NCBI RefSeq assembly: GCF_001942625.1
Contig: NZ_MLCL01000089.1
Location: forward strand, 496,001 to 560,000
Length of the DNA: 64,000 nt
DNA from: Mycobacterium syngnathidarum
GTDB taxonomy: Bacteria; Actinomycetota; Actinomycetes; Mycobacteriales; Mycobacteriaceae
Direction: 5' to 3'
Part shown: positions 8,724-16,850 of the stretch, in pieces
Layout of the letters: each line of letters starts with the position of its first letter
Numbering within the stretch: the first letter of the stretch is position 1
Translations under genes and position numbers: made by a program
The notes under the pieces: model-generated
Told to the model about the DNA's origin: nothing
What the model saw: only the letters and a program-made list of their open reading frames with translations
Database searches by the model: none

Positions 8724-9215
8724 ATGGCGGATTCCAGCTTCGACGTGGTCAGCAAGGTCGACCGTCAGGAGGTCGATAACGCGCTCAACCAGGCCGCCAA
8801 GGAACTGTCCACCCGGTTCGACTTCCGCGGCACCGACACCAGCATCGCCTGGAAGGGCGAAGAGGTGATCGAACTCACGTCCAGCACCGAGGAGCGCGTC
8901 AAGGCCGCGGTCGACGTGTTCAAGGAGAAGTTGGTGCGTCGCGACATCTCGATGAAGGCCTTTGACGCCGGCGAACCGCAGGCCAGCGGCAAGACCTACA
9001 AGGTGACCGGCGACATCAAGCAGGGCATCAGCAGCGAGCAGGCCAAGAAGATCACCAAGATCATTCGTGACGAGGGCCCCAAGGGCGTCAAGGCCCAGAT
9101 CCAGGGCGAGGAGATCCGGGTCAGCAGCAAGAAGCGCGACGACCTGCAGGCCGTCATCGCGCTGCTCAAGGGTTCCGACCTGGACGTGGCGCTGCAGTTC
9201 GTCAACTACCGCTGA
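8724..9215 (+). CDS. YajQ family nucleotide/cyclic-di-GMP-binding protein (Rv0566c-like)
   Basis: The 163-residue protein matches YajQ (UPF0234) from end to end: [17 protein letters not shown] at the start, FDFRG and the [14 protein letters not shown] core, and the C-terminal ..[11 protein letters not shown]. Members bind nucleotides, and some bind cyclic di-GMP or cooperate with transcription regulators; the role in mycobacteria is not established. M. tuberculosis Rv0566c has the same length. The ATG has a strong GAGGAGG ribosome-binding site. A stop-proximal palindrome follows at 9223-9277. Confidence 0.94.
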   Translation: MADSSFDVVSKVDRQEVDNALNQAAKELSTRFDFRGTDTSIAWKGEEVIELTSSTEERVKAAVDVFKEKLVRRDISMKAFDAGEPQASGKTYKVTGDIKQGISSEQAKKITKIIRDEGPKGVKAQIQGEEIRVSSKKRDDLQAVIALLKGSDLDVALQFVNYR

Positions 9216-9222
9216 GTGTGTT

Positions 9223-9277
9223 GAGTCTGCGGTGAGGGCCGTAGCTTCTCCTAGATCTAGGCCCTCACCGCAGACTC
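9223..9277. terminator. 18-bp perfect inverted repeat after yajQ
   Basis: Two 18-base arms (9223-9240 and 9260-9277, each containing GCGGTGAGGGCC or its complement) are perfect complements around a 19-base loop. It starts 8 bases after the yajQ stop and lies before the 3' end of the monooxygenase remnant on the other strand. A bidirectional terminator role is the simplest reading. Confidence 0.6.
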
Positions 9278-9296
9278 GACGCGGTGTTGTGCGGTG

Positions 9297-9544
9297 TTAT
9301 GCGGAGCGCGCCGACGCCACCGTGTAGCGGCTCGGCCGATGCGCCAGCCCGTAGTGCCCGCGCAGCGTCGTGGCGGTGTAGTCGGTGCGGAACAACCCGC
9401 GCCGTTGCAGGATCGGCACCACCTGCTCGACGAAATCTTCCAGGTCGTCGGCCACTTGCTCGGCCGTGCCGGCGAAGGTCCGGTGCCCGCGGCTACCGCC
9501 CAGTTTGGCGATCAGCTGCCGCACGGTCAGCGACTCACTGCCGG
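9297..9544 (-). pseudogene. C-terminal remnant of a flavin (luciferase-like) monooxygenase
   Basis: The open frame encodes ..LTVRQLIAKLGGSRGHRTFAGT.. and ..VVPILQRRGLFRTDYTATTLRGHYGL, the recognisable C-terminal end of bacterial NtaA/SnaA/DszA-type FMN-dependent monooxygenases (normally about 440 residues). All the N-terminal barrel is missing. Inside the remnant, ..EQVADDL joins directly to EDFVEQVVP, so the ADGFN-type segment that normally separates them is also deleted. It abuts the 26-bp palindrome at 9545. It is a gene relic and not expected to give a functional enzyme. Confidence 0.7.
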
Positions 9545-9603
9545 CCCAATGTGAAGAAGATCGCGAGATTTTCGAGGAATCTCGCGATCTTCTTCACATT
9601 GGG
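9545..9603. repeat. 26-bp perfect inverted repeat
   Basis: Arms at 9545-9570 and 9578-9603 are perfectly complementary over 26 bases with a 7-base loop (TTCGAGG). The arms begin CCCAATGTGAAGAAGATCGC. It lies 8 bases beyond the stop of the MPT64-like gene (minus strand) and exactly at the broken end of the monooxygenase remnant. It may be a terminator of mce operon 1, or a small mobile or recombination scar. The stem is longer than most mycobacterial terminators. Confidence 0.75.
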
Positions 9604-9611
9604 CGCAGAGG

Positions 9612-10418
9612 TCACAGGTACTCCGGCTTCAGCACCGGGGCGAGCGCCGAGAGGGGGATGTGGGCCTGCACGGTGCCGCCGTCCATCGACCACTGCATCC
9701 GGCCCGGGGTGAAATCGATCGGCGAGTCGCGACCGACGGGGTAGTCCGGCATGTAGAGGATCAACTCGTCGTGCGTCAGGGCCCAGGCCTTGTACCCGCC
9801 CGAGTACACCTTGTCGGGTGTCCAGCGGTCCGGGGTGAACGGATAGGTGCCGGGCTGGTGTGGCGGCGGCGCAGCGTCGAGGGCGGCCACGATGAACGGC
9901 TCGCCCAGGCGCGGGATCTCGGCCCGATGATCGACGCCCGCTTTGAACAGGTCGGCCAGCTGCAACTGCCGGCCACCGGCGAATGTGAAGGTGCGGTAGG
10001 CATCACTCACGATCGGCGCGTTCGGGTGGGAAAGGGCGTCGGTACCGAACGTGGCCGAGTACATCTCGTGGAATACGGCACTCACCGCGCCACCATGCTG
10101 AAAGATCTCGAACTGCTCTTCGCCGAAGCTGTCGGCGGCCATGTTCTGCGCGGCGTTGCGCCAGTTGTTCATCAGGTTGGTCAGGTACTGCCGGATGACG
10201 GGGTTCTCCACCAGATCGCCGGGCAGCGCCATCGTGATGTCGCGGACCGCTTTTCGATCCGAGGTCACCGACGTGCGGCAGGCCTGCCCGTCCCACTGCC
10301 CGGCCAGTTCGTCACAGAACGAGGCCGCCGACGCCGAGGCGATCGGGGCGGTCGTGATGGCAACAACCGCGCCGGCCGCCACGGCCGCCGCGCAGATCAG
10401 CTTGCCGATGCGCATCAT
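9612..10418 (-). CDS. Secreted MPT64/RsiV-like (DUF3298) protein at the end of mce operon 1
   Basis: The 268-residue protein starts with MMRIGKLICAAAVAAGAVVAI and an Ala-rich cleavage region (..ASASAASFC), a signal peptide. The mature part has two early Cys (FCDEL..GQACRT), then the ..TFTFAGGRQLQLADLF.. and ..ALTHDELILYMPDYPVG.. blocks seen in DUF3298/RsiV-type domains such as the secreted antigen MPT64. No enzymatic motif is visible. The start at 10418 is preferred over an upstream GTG frame because it places the signal peptide at the N-terminus. It begins 8 bases after the Mas gene stop and is the last gene of the operon. Function unknown; a periplasmic accessory role for the Mce system is inferred from position. 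Confidence 0.75.
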   Translation of the reverse strand: MMRIGKLICAAAVAAGAVVAITTAPIASASAASFCDELAGQWDGQACRTSVTSDRKAVRDITMALPGDLVENPVIRQYLTNLMNNWRNAAQNMAADSFGEEQFEIFQHGGAVSAVFHEMYSATFGTDALSHPNAPIVSDAYRTFTFAGGRQLQLADLFKAGVDHRAEIPRLGEPFIVAALDAAPPPHQPGTYPFTPDRWTPDKVYSGGYKAWALTHDELILYMPDYPVGRDSPIDFTPGRMQWSMDGGTVQAHIPLSALAPVLKPEYL

Positions 10419-10426
10419 AGGCCGCC

Positions 10427-11110
10427 TCAGGCGAGTTCCACTTTGCTTGCGCGCCATTGCCCGTCGACCTTCTCCATCGTCATCTTGATGCGGCTACGGT
10501 CGATCCGCGGGTCGGGAACGCTGGTGTTGGACACCGACTGGTCGACAAACAACAACACCACGACCTTGTCCTTGCTTGCCGACTGCACGGCCGACTCCAC
10601 CACCACGCCATGCGCGGAGGCCTTGTTGTCGATCAGCAACTGGCGCAGCTGCATGCTCGACTGCGAGTACATGTCCTTGAACTCACCAGTGGCCCCTGCC
10701 AGTACCTGGTTGAAGTTCTCGTCGACCTTGTTGGAATCGATACTCGTCAGGATCTGGGCGTAACTCACCGCAGCATCCTGGGCCTGCTTGCCGGCCTGAG
10801 CCACCTGGTGGGCTTGCCATGCCTGCCATCCGAGGAAACCCGAAAGCGCCAAGACAGCGACGAACACCACCGCGAGGGCACCGATGAGCACCCGCCGGCC
10901 CCATCCCGGCTTCTCGGCCTCCGTCTCTTCATCAGCCGCTGACTCATCTTCGGCGTCCGTCTCGTCGGCATCCGTCTTGTCAGCGCCGGACTCGTCCTTG
11001 TCCTCGGTCTCCGACCCGGCCTCCGCGGTCTCCTCGACACCGATCGCGTCGTCGACGGTTTCGTTCTGCTCGTCGTCGGTCTTCTTGTCGGTAGTCACGG
11101 TCACCATCAT
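10427..11110 (-). CDS. Mce-associated membrane protein (Mas)
   Basis: This 227-residue protein has a highly acidic, low-complexity cytoplasmic N-terminus (about 65 residues rich in Asp, Glu, Thr), one membrane helix (GALAVVFVAVLALSGFLGW), and a C-terminal domain of the NTF2-like fold typical of Mce-associated proteins (..KVDGQWRASKVELA end). Such proteins are thought to stabilise or assemble Mce transporters in the periplasm. It follows mceF by 24 bases. Tandem ATG-ATG-GTG codons follow AGAAGGAG; the spacing fits the GTG at 11104 better than the first ATG, so the start is uncertain by two codons. Confidence 0.88.
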   Translation of the reverse strand: MMVTVTTDKKTDDEQNETVDDAIGVEETAEAGSETEDKDESGADKTDADETDAEDESAADEETEAEKPGWGRRVLIGALAVVFVAVLALSGFLGWQAWQAHQVAQAGKQAQDAAVSYAQILTSIDSNKVDENFNQVLAGATGEFKDMYSQSSMQLRQLLIDNKASAHGVVVESAVQSASKDKVVVLLFVDQSVSNTSVPDPRIDRSRIKMTMEKVDGQWRASKVELA

Positions 11111-11134
11111 CTCCTTCTGGTGAGGTTGGGCCGA

Positions 11135-12385
11135 TCAGCGCGGCGGTTCGATCGGCAACGTCGGTCCACCGTACGGTGTCGGAATGGTGTAGCGACCCCG
11201 CGGTGTCGGGTCGGTGGTGCGCCCCAGATCAGCCCCCGGCGGTGGGCCCGCAGTATCGTCACCGGCCGGGCGCGGCGCGTTCTTGGCGCCACGGACCAGC
11301 ACCCCGGGATGGTCATCGCGGCAATAGGTGTACATGTAGGGCTCGGGATAGTCGGCCGCCGACGGCGGTCGACGTGGTGTCCCGTAATCGCAGGTATACC
11401 GCGGGTAGAGATCGGCGGTCACCCAGAACCCGTTGTCGTGCATGGCACTGCCCAGAGCATCGAGCAGCGAGGTCCGGTAATCCGGGAACAACGCACGCAG
11501 TGCCGGCACCCGCAGGTACAGCAATTGTGATGTACTGGCCAGGCTTCCGAGCAGCTGCACCATGGTGTCGGAGTTGTCGGTGAACAGGTTGTCGACGGAA
11601 TTCAAGGCGCCAGGCGTCTGATCGGTGAGACGACGGAAGCCCTCACGCATCTTGTTCACCCCGTCGAATGTCGAGCTGAGATTGTCCGAGGCCACCGCGA
11701 TACCTGCGTTCTTGTCGGCGGCCAGGCCGAACACCACCCGGCCGTTGCGCAGCAGGCTGGAAGTCTCGGGCAACACCGAATCCAGCGTCGACAGCAGGAA
11801 AGTGCCGCCGTCGATGACATCGGCGAGCTTACCGGGACCGGCTTGGGACATGCTCAGTTCTCGGCGGATCACCTCGAGCTTGCCCACGTCGGCCTGGGCC
11901 AACGCACCGTCGGCGTCGGCGAGCAACTGTGCCAGGCTGACCGGCACCGTGGCCTTGCCCAATCCGATCACACTGCCGTCGGTGAGATACGGCCCGTCGG
12001 CCGTGTTCGCCGCGAAGTCGATGTACTGCTCACCGGCCGGGGACAACCCGGACACCCGCACATCGCTGGATTTCGGGATGGCGACCGCGGAATTCACGTT
12101 CACCACCGCGTGGACTCCGGTGGGCGTGATGTTCAGCCGTTCCACCCGCCCGATCCGCACACCGCGCAACGTGACGTCCTGATTGGGCAGCAGGCCGGCG
12201 GATTCCGGTAGCTCGATGGTGATGCGGTAGCTCGAGTCGAACGGCTCGACTCGCAACGCCCCGATCATCAGATAGGCACTGGCCACCACCAGGGTCAGCA
12301 CCAGAGCGCCGGCCGACAACCAGGCCTTGCGGCGGTAGCCGAACCGGACCAGCCGGACCACGAGATCTGCCAACGAGTTGATCAC
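11135..12385 (-). CDS. Mce family protein MceF (operon 1)
   Basis: The 416-residue protein has an N-terminal membrane anchor (about residues 20-42) followed by the MlaD/Mce domain (..YRITIELPESAGLLPNQDVTLRGVRIGRVERL..), a helical region that forms the needle-like tunnel, and a Pro/Gly-rich tail with two Cys pairs near ..YTCDYGT.. and ..YTYCRDD... MceF is the sixth subunit of the hexameric Mce assembly that moves lipids across the periplasm to the YrbE permease. Its ATG overlaps the mceE stop as ATGA. Confidence 0.93.
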   Translation of the reverse strand: MINSLADLVVRLVRFGYRRKAWLSAGALVLTLVVASAYLMIGALRVEPFDSSYRITIELPESAGLLPNQDVTLRGVRIGRVERLNITPTGVHAVVNVNSAVAIPKSSDVRVSGLSPAGEQYIDFAANTADGPYLTDGSVIGLGKATVPVSLAQLLADADGALAQADVGKLEVIRRELSMSQAGPGKLADVIDGGTFLLSTLDSVLPETSSLLRNGRVVFGLAADKNAGIAVASDNLSSTFDGVNKMREGFRRLTDQTPGALNSVDNLFTDNSDTMVQLLGSLASTSQLLYLRVPALRALFPDYRTSLLDALGSAMHDNGFWVTADLYPRYTCDYGTPRRPPSAADYPEPYMYTYCRDDHPGVLVRGAKNAPRPAGDDTAGPPPGADLGRTTDPTPRGRYTIPTPYGGPTLPIEPPR

Positions 12386-13650
12386 CGTGGCACCTCTTCG
12401 GCGGGTGGCGGGGCTACCGGAGCCTCGGCCGGCGGGGCTTGAGGAGCACCTACCGGCGGTGCCGCGCCGGGTACCGGCGCGGGCACGATCTCACCGGGTT
12501 CGGTGGGGCTGGGAATCACCGGCGCCTGCGGCACCGACGGGCCGCGCCCGACCACGCGCTCCTGCAACCGCAACAACGAGTACTGAAGTGAGCCCACCAA
12601 CTGATGCCAGTTGTAACGCTTGGGTCCGTGCAACCCTGAGTCGCCGGCGAACCCGATGTCGGGAATCGAACCAAGGATCAGCCGGTCAATGCTGGCCCGT
12701 GTCGACATCGCGCTACCTGCAGTCGCCTTCACGAACGGTGGCATCAGACGATTCAGCGCGTACAGGGACGCGTTGGGCGCCAGTGCCACGTCGTTCCACG
12801 CCCCGGCCACCGTGTTGGCGTCGGCGATCAGACTGCGGCCGCTCGTGTCGGTACCGGCGATGGAGGGAAACTTGCGAAGTTGCGTCGAGGTGTCGCCAAT
12901 CTGGGAGATCAGGTCGGCGATCTGAGTGGTGTGCTCGGCCAGGGTGTCGGTGGCCGGACCGGCCGCGTCCAACAACTCACTGACGGTCTGGTTCTTGTCC
13001 TCGATCTGCTGCAGCAGACGAGACGTCTCGGTCATCGCGGTGGAGAGCTGGTCGGAACGCGCGTTGAGGGTGCCCAACGTGTGATTCGTCTTGGCGATCA
13101 GCGTGCCGAAAGCCTGGCCCTGGTCCCCGGTGGCCTTACCGAGGCCATTGATGATGTTGGTGAAGTTGCGCACCGCACCGCCGTTGACCAGGATTGCCGC
13201 TGAACCGAGCAGCGATTCGACGGTGGCCGCAGCCTTGGTCGCATCCAGGTCGATGGTGTCGCCGTCCTTGAGCAGCGGCACGTTGGAATCGACCGGGGTC
13301 GGCGGCCGAACCGAGACGAACACGTCGCCGAGCGGCGTCGCAGAGCGCAGTTCGGCGGTCGTGCCGCGGGGCAGCCGGACACCGTTCATGATGCGCAGTG
13401 TGGTTACCGCGGCGTAGTTGCTGGCCACCATCGACTCGACCTCACCCACGTCGGCACCGGCCAGCTTCACCTTGGCATTGGCCGGCAGGTTCAGGGCGTT
13501 GGAGAATACCGCGGTCACCCGGTACCCGCCCGAGCCGACGCCGGGGGCAGGCAATGGCAGGCTGGCCAGGCCTTCTGAAGCACACCCCGAGGCGGTCAGG
13601 CATGCCGTCATCACTACGGGCACAAGGGCTTTGCGCACAGATCCGATCAT
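12382..13650 (-). CDS. Mce family lipoprotein MceE (operon 1)
   Basis: The 422-residue product has a lipoprotein signal peptide ending in LTASGC, so Cys is expected to be acylated, the hallmark of MceE/LprK-type subunits. The Mce domain follows (..YRVTAVFSNALNLPANAKVKLAGADVGEV..), then a long helical region and a Pro/Ala-rich tail from about 370 on. It forms part of the heterohexameric Mce tunnel. The start at 13650 gives an ATGA overlap with mceD; the longer frame to 13734 would bury the signal peptide. Confidence 0.93.
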   Translation of the reverse strand: MIGSVRKALVPVVMTACLTASGCASEGLASLPLPAPGVGSGGYRVTAVFSNALNLPANAKVKLAGADVGEVESMVASNYAAVTTLRIMNGVRLPRGTTAELRSATPLGDVFVSVRPPTPVDSNVPLLKDGDTIDLDATKAAATVESLLGSAAILVNGGAVRNFTNIINGLGKATGDQGQAFGTLIAKTNHTLGTLNARSDQLSTAMTETSRLLQQIEDKNQTVSELLDAAGPATDTLAEHTTQIADLISQIGDTSTQLRKFPSIAGTDTSGRSLIADANTVAGAWNDVALAPNASLYALNRLMPPFVKATAGSAMSTRASIDRLILGSIPDIGFAGDSGLHGPKRYNWHQLVGSLQYSLLRLQERVVGRGPSVPQAPVIPSPTEPGEIVPAPVPGAAPPVGAPQAPPAEAPVAPPPAEEVPR

Positions 13651-14768
13651 CGCTGCCCCATCGCTGCCATACCGTCGAGCATGTAGGTCAACCCGAAGTC
13701 CGGGCCGAAATCCTGCATTGTGCCGGTGCTGCAACCCAACTGCCTCAGGCCCATCATGTTGCAGATCTCCTTGACCGTCTGCGAGTCGACCAGAACCTTG
13801 TCCAGCAGAAGGTGTACCCGTGCCGCCCCATTCTTCTGGTCGACGATGTTGTAGAGGTTGTCCAACGTCATCGGGGCCACGTCGAGGAACTCGGCCACAT
13901 CCCGCCGCTGGTCCACTGTCGTGGTCAGCGCGGTATTACCGTTCTGGACAATCTGTTTCACCTCGTCGCGATGGGTCTGCAACACCTCGCCCACCTGCGT
14001 GATCACCTCGTTGATCTTCTTGCCGGTGGTGCCACTGCCGAAGTTCTCATCGACTAGGATCTGGCTGAGTAGACGGATCGTCGAACCGAACTCCCGCAGC
14101 GTCGCATCATTGCGGGCCGTGGCGTCGAACAGGGAGCTCAAGTTGCGGACGATCGTGGTGAGCTGGTCCCGGCTCACGGCACCGCGATCAGCGCTGAGCC
14201 GCAATGCATCCGACAGCTCACCGAGGGCGTCCTTCATCTGCTGGCCGTTGCCGTCCGCGATCGCGGCGCTGGCGTTGACGACATCGGCGATCGGGCCGTT
14301 GCCCTTGCCGTCGCCCTTCAACGACGACGACAACTTGTCCAGCACGTCGAGTACCCGAGCGAACTCGACCGGGGTCTTGGTGCGGTTCAGTCCTATCGTG
14401 TCGTGATTCTGCACCCTCGGGCCACCGCGATACGGCGGTGTCAATTCGATCTGCCGGTCGGTGAGAATCGAATTGGAGATCGTCACCGCCTGCACATCAG
14501 CCGGTATCGCCACGTCTTTGTCCACGGTGAACTCGGCCTCGACGTAGTTGCCCTTGGGCGTGATCTTTGTGACACGGCCGACCTGCATTCCCAGAACGGC
14601 GACCGTGTTTCCCTCGTAAAGCCCTGCTGCACTGTCAAATTGGGCAGTCAGCGCGATGGTGTCGATCCGGTCCTTCAAATACCACCAACCGGCACCGGCC
14701 ACCGCGGCCACCAGCACCGCGCCGGCCACCAGCAAGGCCAGGACCTTACTCTTGAACAAGGGCCTCAT
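13647..14768 (-). CDS. Mce family protein MceD (operon 1)
   Basis: The 373-residue protein has a membrane anchor at residues 9-28 and a canonical Mce domain (..LTAQFDSAAGLYEGNTVAVLGMQVGRVTKI..), then a long alpha-helical tunnel region. It ends in a domain with two Cys (..EICNMMGLRQLGCS..), as in other MceD proteins, and lacks the long Pro-rich tail sometimes present. ATGA overlap with mceC upstream and mceE downstream shows translational coupling within the operon. Confidence 0.92.
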   Translation of the reverse strand: MRPLFKSKVLALLVAGAVLVAAVAGAGWWYLKDRIDTIALTAQFDSAAGLYEGNTVAVLGMQVGRVTKITPKGNYVEAEFTVDKDVAIPADVQAVTISNSILTDRQIELTPPYRGGPRVQNHDTIGLNRTKTPVEFARVLDVLDKLSSSLKGDGKGNGPIADVVNASAAIADGNGQQMKDALGELSDALRLSADRGAVSRDQLTTIVRNLSSLFDATARNDATLREFGSTIRLLSQILVDENFGSGTTGKKINEVITQVGEVLQTHRDEVKQIVQNGNTALTTTVDQRRDVAEFLDVAPMTLDNLYNIVDQKNGAARVHLLLDKVLVDSQTVKEICNMMGLRQLGCSTGTMQDFGPDFGLTYMLDGMAAMGQR

Positions 14769-15802
14769 TTGCAGTCCTTCAGGTACTGGATCATGTTGAA
14801 CTGCTTGGCTCGGCCGCTGATCGCGCACATCCAGGAATCGATCAGCAGGCCGTTGGACACGTTGAGGTCGGCGGCATTGCCGTTCCCCGTGGCGTTGGCG
14901 AGCCCCCGCAGGGCCACCGGGCCGGACTGCAGCACGCTGCGCAGCAGATCGTCGTGCTTGCCCAACATGTCCGACAGCTCCCGGAGATTGGTGAGGGTCT
15001 GCTCCAACTCCGGCCGATCGTCGATCACGATGCCGCTGAGCGTCTGAACCAGATTGGTCAGCGCCGCCAGCATGGCCTGGAACGATGCCCTGCGCATGAC
15101 GAATTCACCGACCAGATCGTTGCCCTGGTCGACCAGGTTGCCGATGGTCGACTGCTGGCGGCGCAGGGTGTTGGCAACCACATCGGTGGTCTTCAGTAGC
15201 GAGCCCAGTTGATCGCGCCGGTCGGAGACGATGGTGGCCAGAGTGTGGGTGTTCTGCAGAGCCCGCGGCACCACCTCGGGCAGGCCGGACATCTGCTTGC
15301 CCAAGACGCCCAGGGATTGGGCGAACTTTTCAGAGTCGACCTGCTCGAAAGTGGTGGTCACGTCAGCCAATGCCTCCTGCAGGTCATAGGGCACCTCGGT
15401 GTGGTCGAGATCGAAGGTGTTGTCGGGCAACGATTCCGAACCTGCGGGCTGCAGCGCCAAGTAGCGCGAACCCAGAATGGTGGTGATCTTGATAACGGCC
15501 CGCGAGTCTTTGCCCAGCGGAATGTTCTTGCGCACCTTGAGCTTGGCCTCAACGTGGTCGCCGGCCAGCTTCATGTTGAGCACCTCCCCCACCGGAGTCC
15601 CGGCCACGGTGATCGGGTTGCCCGGCTTGAGCGCGGCGGCCTGCAGAAAATGCGCGGTGTACTTGCGGTAACCGATGTCCGCCACCTTGACGATCAGCAT
15701 CGCCCCGATCAGCGCGGACACCACACCAATCGCGATGACCCCCAGCCACATCCGGCTGTAACCGTCCAGCGGTCTACGCCGCTTCTTCATTTTCTCAGCC
15801 AT
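14765..15802 (-). CDS. Mce family protein MceC (operon 1), short form
   Basis: At 345 residues this is shorter than the about 500-residue MceC of mce1, because it lacks a Pro-rich tail and ends with two Cys (..SWMCAISG.. and ..LKDCK). A basic N-terminus (KMKKRRRP) precedes the anchor helix, then the Mce domain (..YTAHFLQAAALKPGNPITVAGTPVGEV..) and helical region. The start overlaps mceB by 8 bases. In this operon the Pro-rich extension is instead carried by MceA and, to a lesser degree, MceE. Confidence 0.92.
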   Translation of the reverse strand: MAEKMKKRRRPLDGYSRMWLGVIAIGVVSALIGAMLIVKVADIGYRKYTAHFLQAAALKPGNPITVAGTPVGEVLNMKLAGDHVEAKLKVRKNIPLGKDSRAVIKITTILGSRYLALQPAGSESLPDNTFDLDHTEVPYDLQEALADVTTTFEQVDSEKFAQSLGVLGKQMSGLPEVVPRALQNTHTLATIVSDRRDQLGSLLKTTDVVANTLRRQQSTIGNLVDQGNDLVGEFVMRRASFQAMLAALTNLVQTLSGIVIDDRPELEQTLTNLRELSDMLGKHDDLLRSVLQSGPVALRGLANATGNGNAADLNVSNGLLIDSWMCAISGRAKQFNMIQYLKDCK

Positions 15803-16850
15803 TGGCCAAATTCCTGCATCTCGGGCTGTAGGTGGCCTTGTTCCCGGGTGTTGCCGCGTCCACGATGATGGGTGTCACGTCGTTGAGTCCGGGGAAGAAT
15901 CCCGTCGCGTTCAGGTCGCACCCGTAGGTGTTGGCGTAGGCCCCCTCGTTGGTGAGCCGGGCGAATCCCTTGAGCAGCAGCGGCAGGTTGGCTCCGGTGA
16001 ACGCCAACTGGGGTTCGATCCCCACCATGTGCGCGGCGAAACCGGGTTCGCGCGTGACCAACTGGTTCAGCGGTGGATAGACCTCGTCGCTGATCGTGGA
16101 AAGTTGGCGCACCACCCGCGAGATGGACCCGAGAGAGTCCACCATCTCGGGTCGGCGGGCGTCGAAGGTGGAAACCATGCCCCGGGTCTGGGTAATCACC
16201 TCGTCCAGGCTGTCATTGTGCTGAGCCAGGTTCTTGGCCACCGCGTTCAGATTGTTGATCACCTCACCGAGTTCCTGGTCCCGGCCGGCGAAGGAATCGG
16301 TCAGCTGCGCGGTCTGGTCGACGAGCGCGACGATGGAGGCGTTGTCGCCCTGCAGCGACGCGATCACACCTTTGGTGAGGTTGTCGGCATCGCGCGGGTT
16401 GAGCACGCTGAACAGCGGTTCGTAGCCGTTGAGCAGGGTGCCGACGTCGAACGACGGATCGGTCTGTTCGACCGGGATGACGCTGCCCGCCGGAAGCGGG
16501 CCCGCGTCACCGATCTTGCCCAGCGACAGGCCGAGATAACGCTGCCCGACGATGTTCTGGTAGGTCACCGAGGCGGCGGTCCGGCCGTACATGGGCTGGT
16601 TGTCCTGCACCACGAACGACACCTTGGCCAGCGCGCCCTGCAGTTCGATCTTCTCGACCCGGCCGACCCGCACCCCGGCCATCCGGACATCGTCACCCTC
16701 ACGCAAGCCGAACACGTCGGAGAACAAGGCGGCGTACGGGACGGTCTTGCCTGCCACGTCGCGCCGCAGCGTCACGTAGACCAGCCAGGTCAGGCCCAGC
16801 GCCACCACCATGAACAGTGAGAGGCCGATCATTGCACCGCGGTACTTCAT
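15795..16850 (-). CDS. Mce family protein MceB (operon 1)
   Basis: The 351-residue protein begins MKYRGAMIGLSLFMVVALGL (anchor helix), followed by the Mce domain (..YAALFSDVFGLREGDDVRMAGVRVGRVEKI..) and the MceB-type helical region with ..DPSFDVGTLLNGYEPLFSVLNP.., the conserved signature of the B subunit. Two C-terminal Cys are present (..YGCDLNATG.. and ..SPRCRNL). The ATG overlaps the mceA stop as ATGA; the long open frame up to 17288 is a shadow of mceA. Confidence 0.93.
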   Translation of the reverse strand: MKYRGAMIGLSLFMVVALGLTWLVYVTLRRDVAGKTVPYAALFSDVFGLREGDDVRMAGVRVGRVEKIELQGALAKVSFVVQDNQPMYGRTAASVTYQNIVGQRYLGLSLGKIGDAGPLPAGSVIPVEQTDPSFDVGTLLNGYEPLFSVLNPRDADNLTKGVIASLQGDNASIVALVDQTAQLTDSFAGRDQELGEVINNLNAVAKNLAQHNDSLDEVITQTRGMVSTFDARRPEMVDSLGSISRVVRQLSTISDEVYPPLNQLVTREPGFAAHMVGIEPQLAFTGANLPLLLKGFARLTNEGAYANTYGCDLNATGFFPGLNDVTPIIVDAATPGNKATYSPRCRNLANG

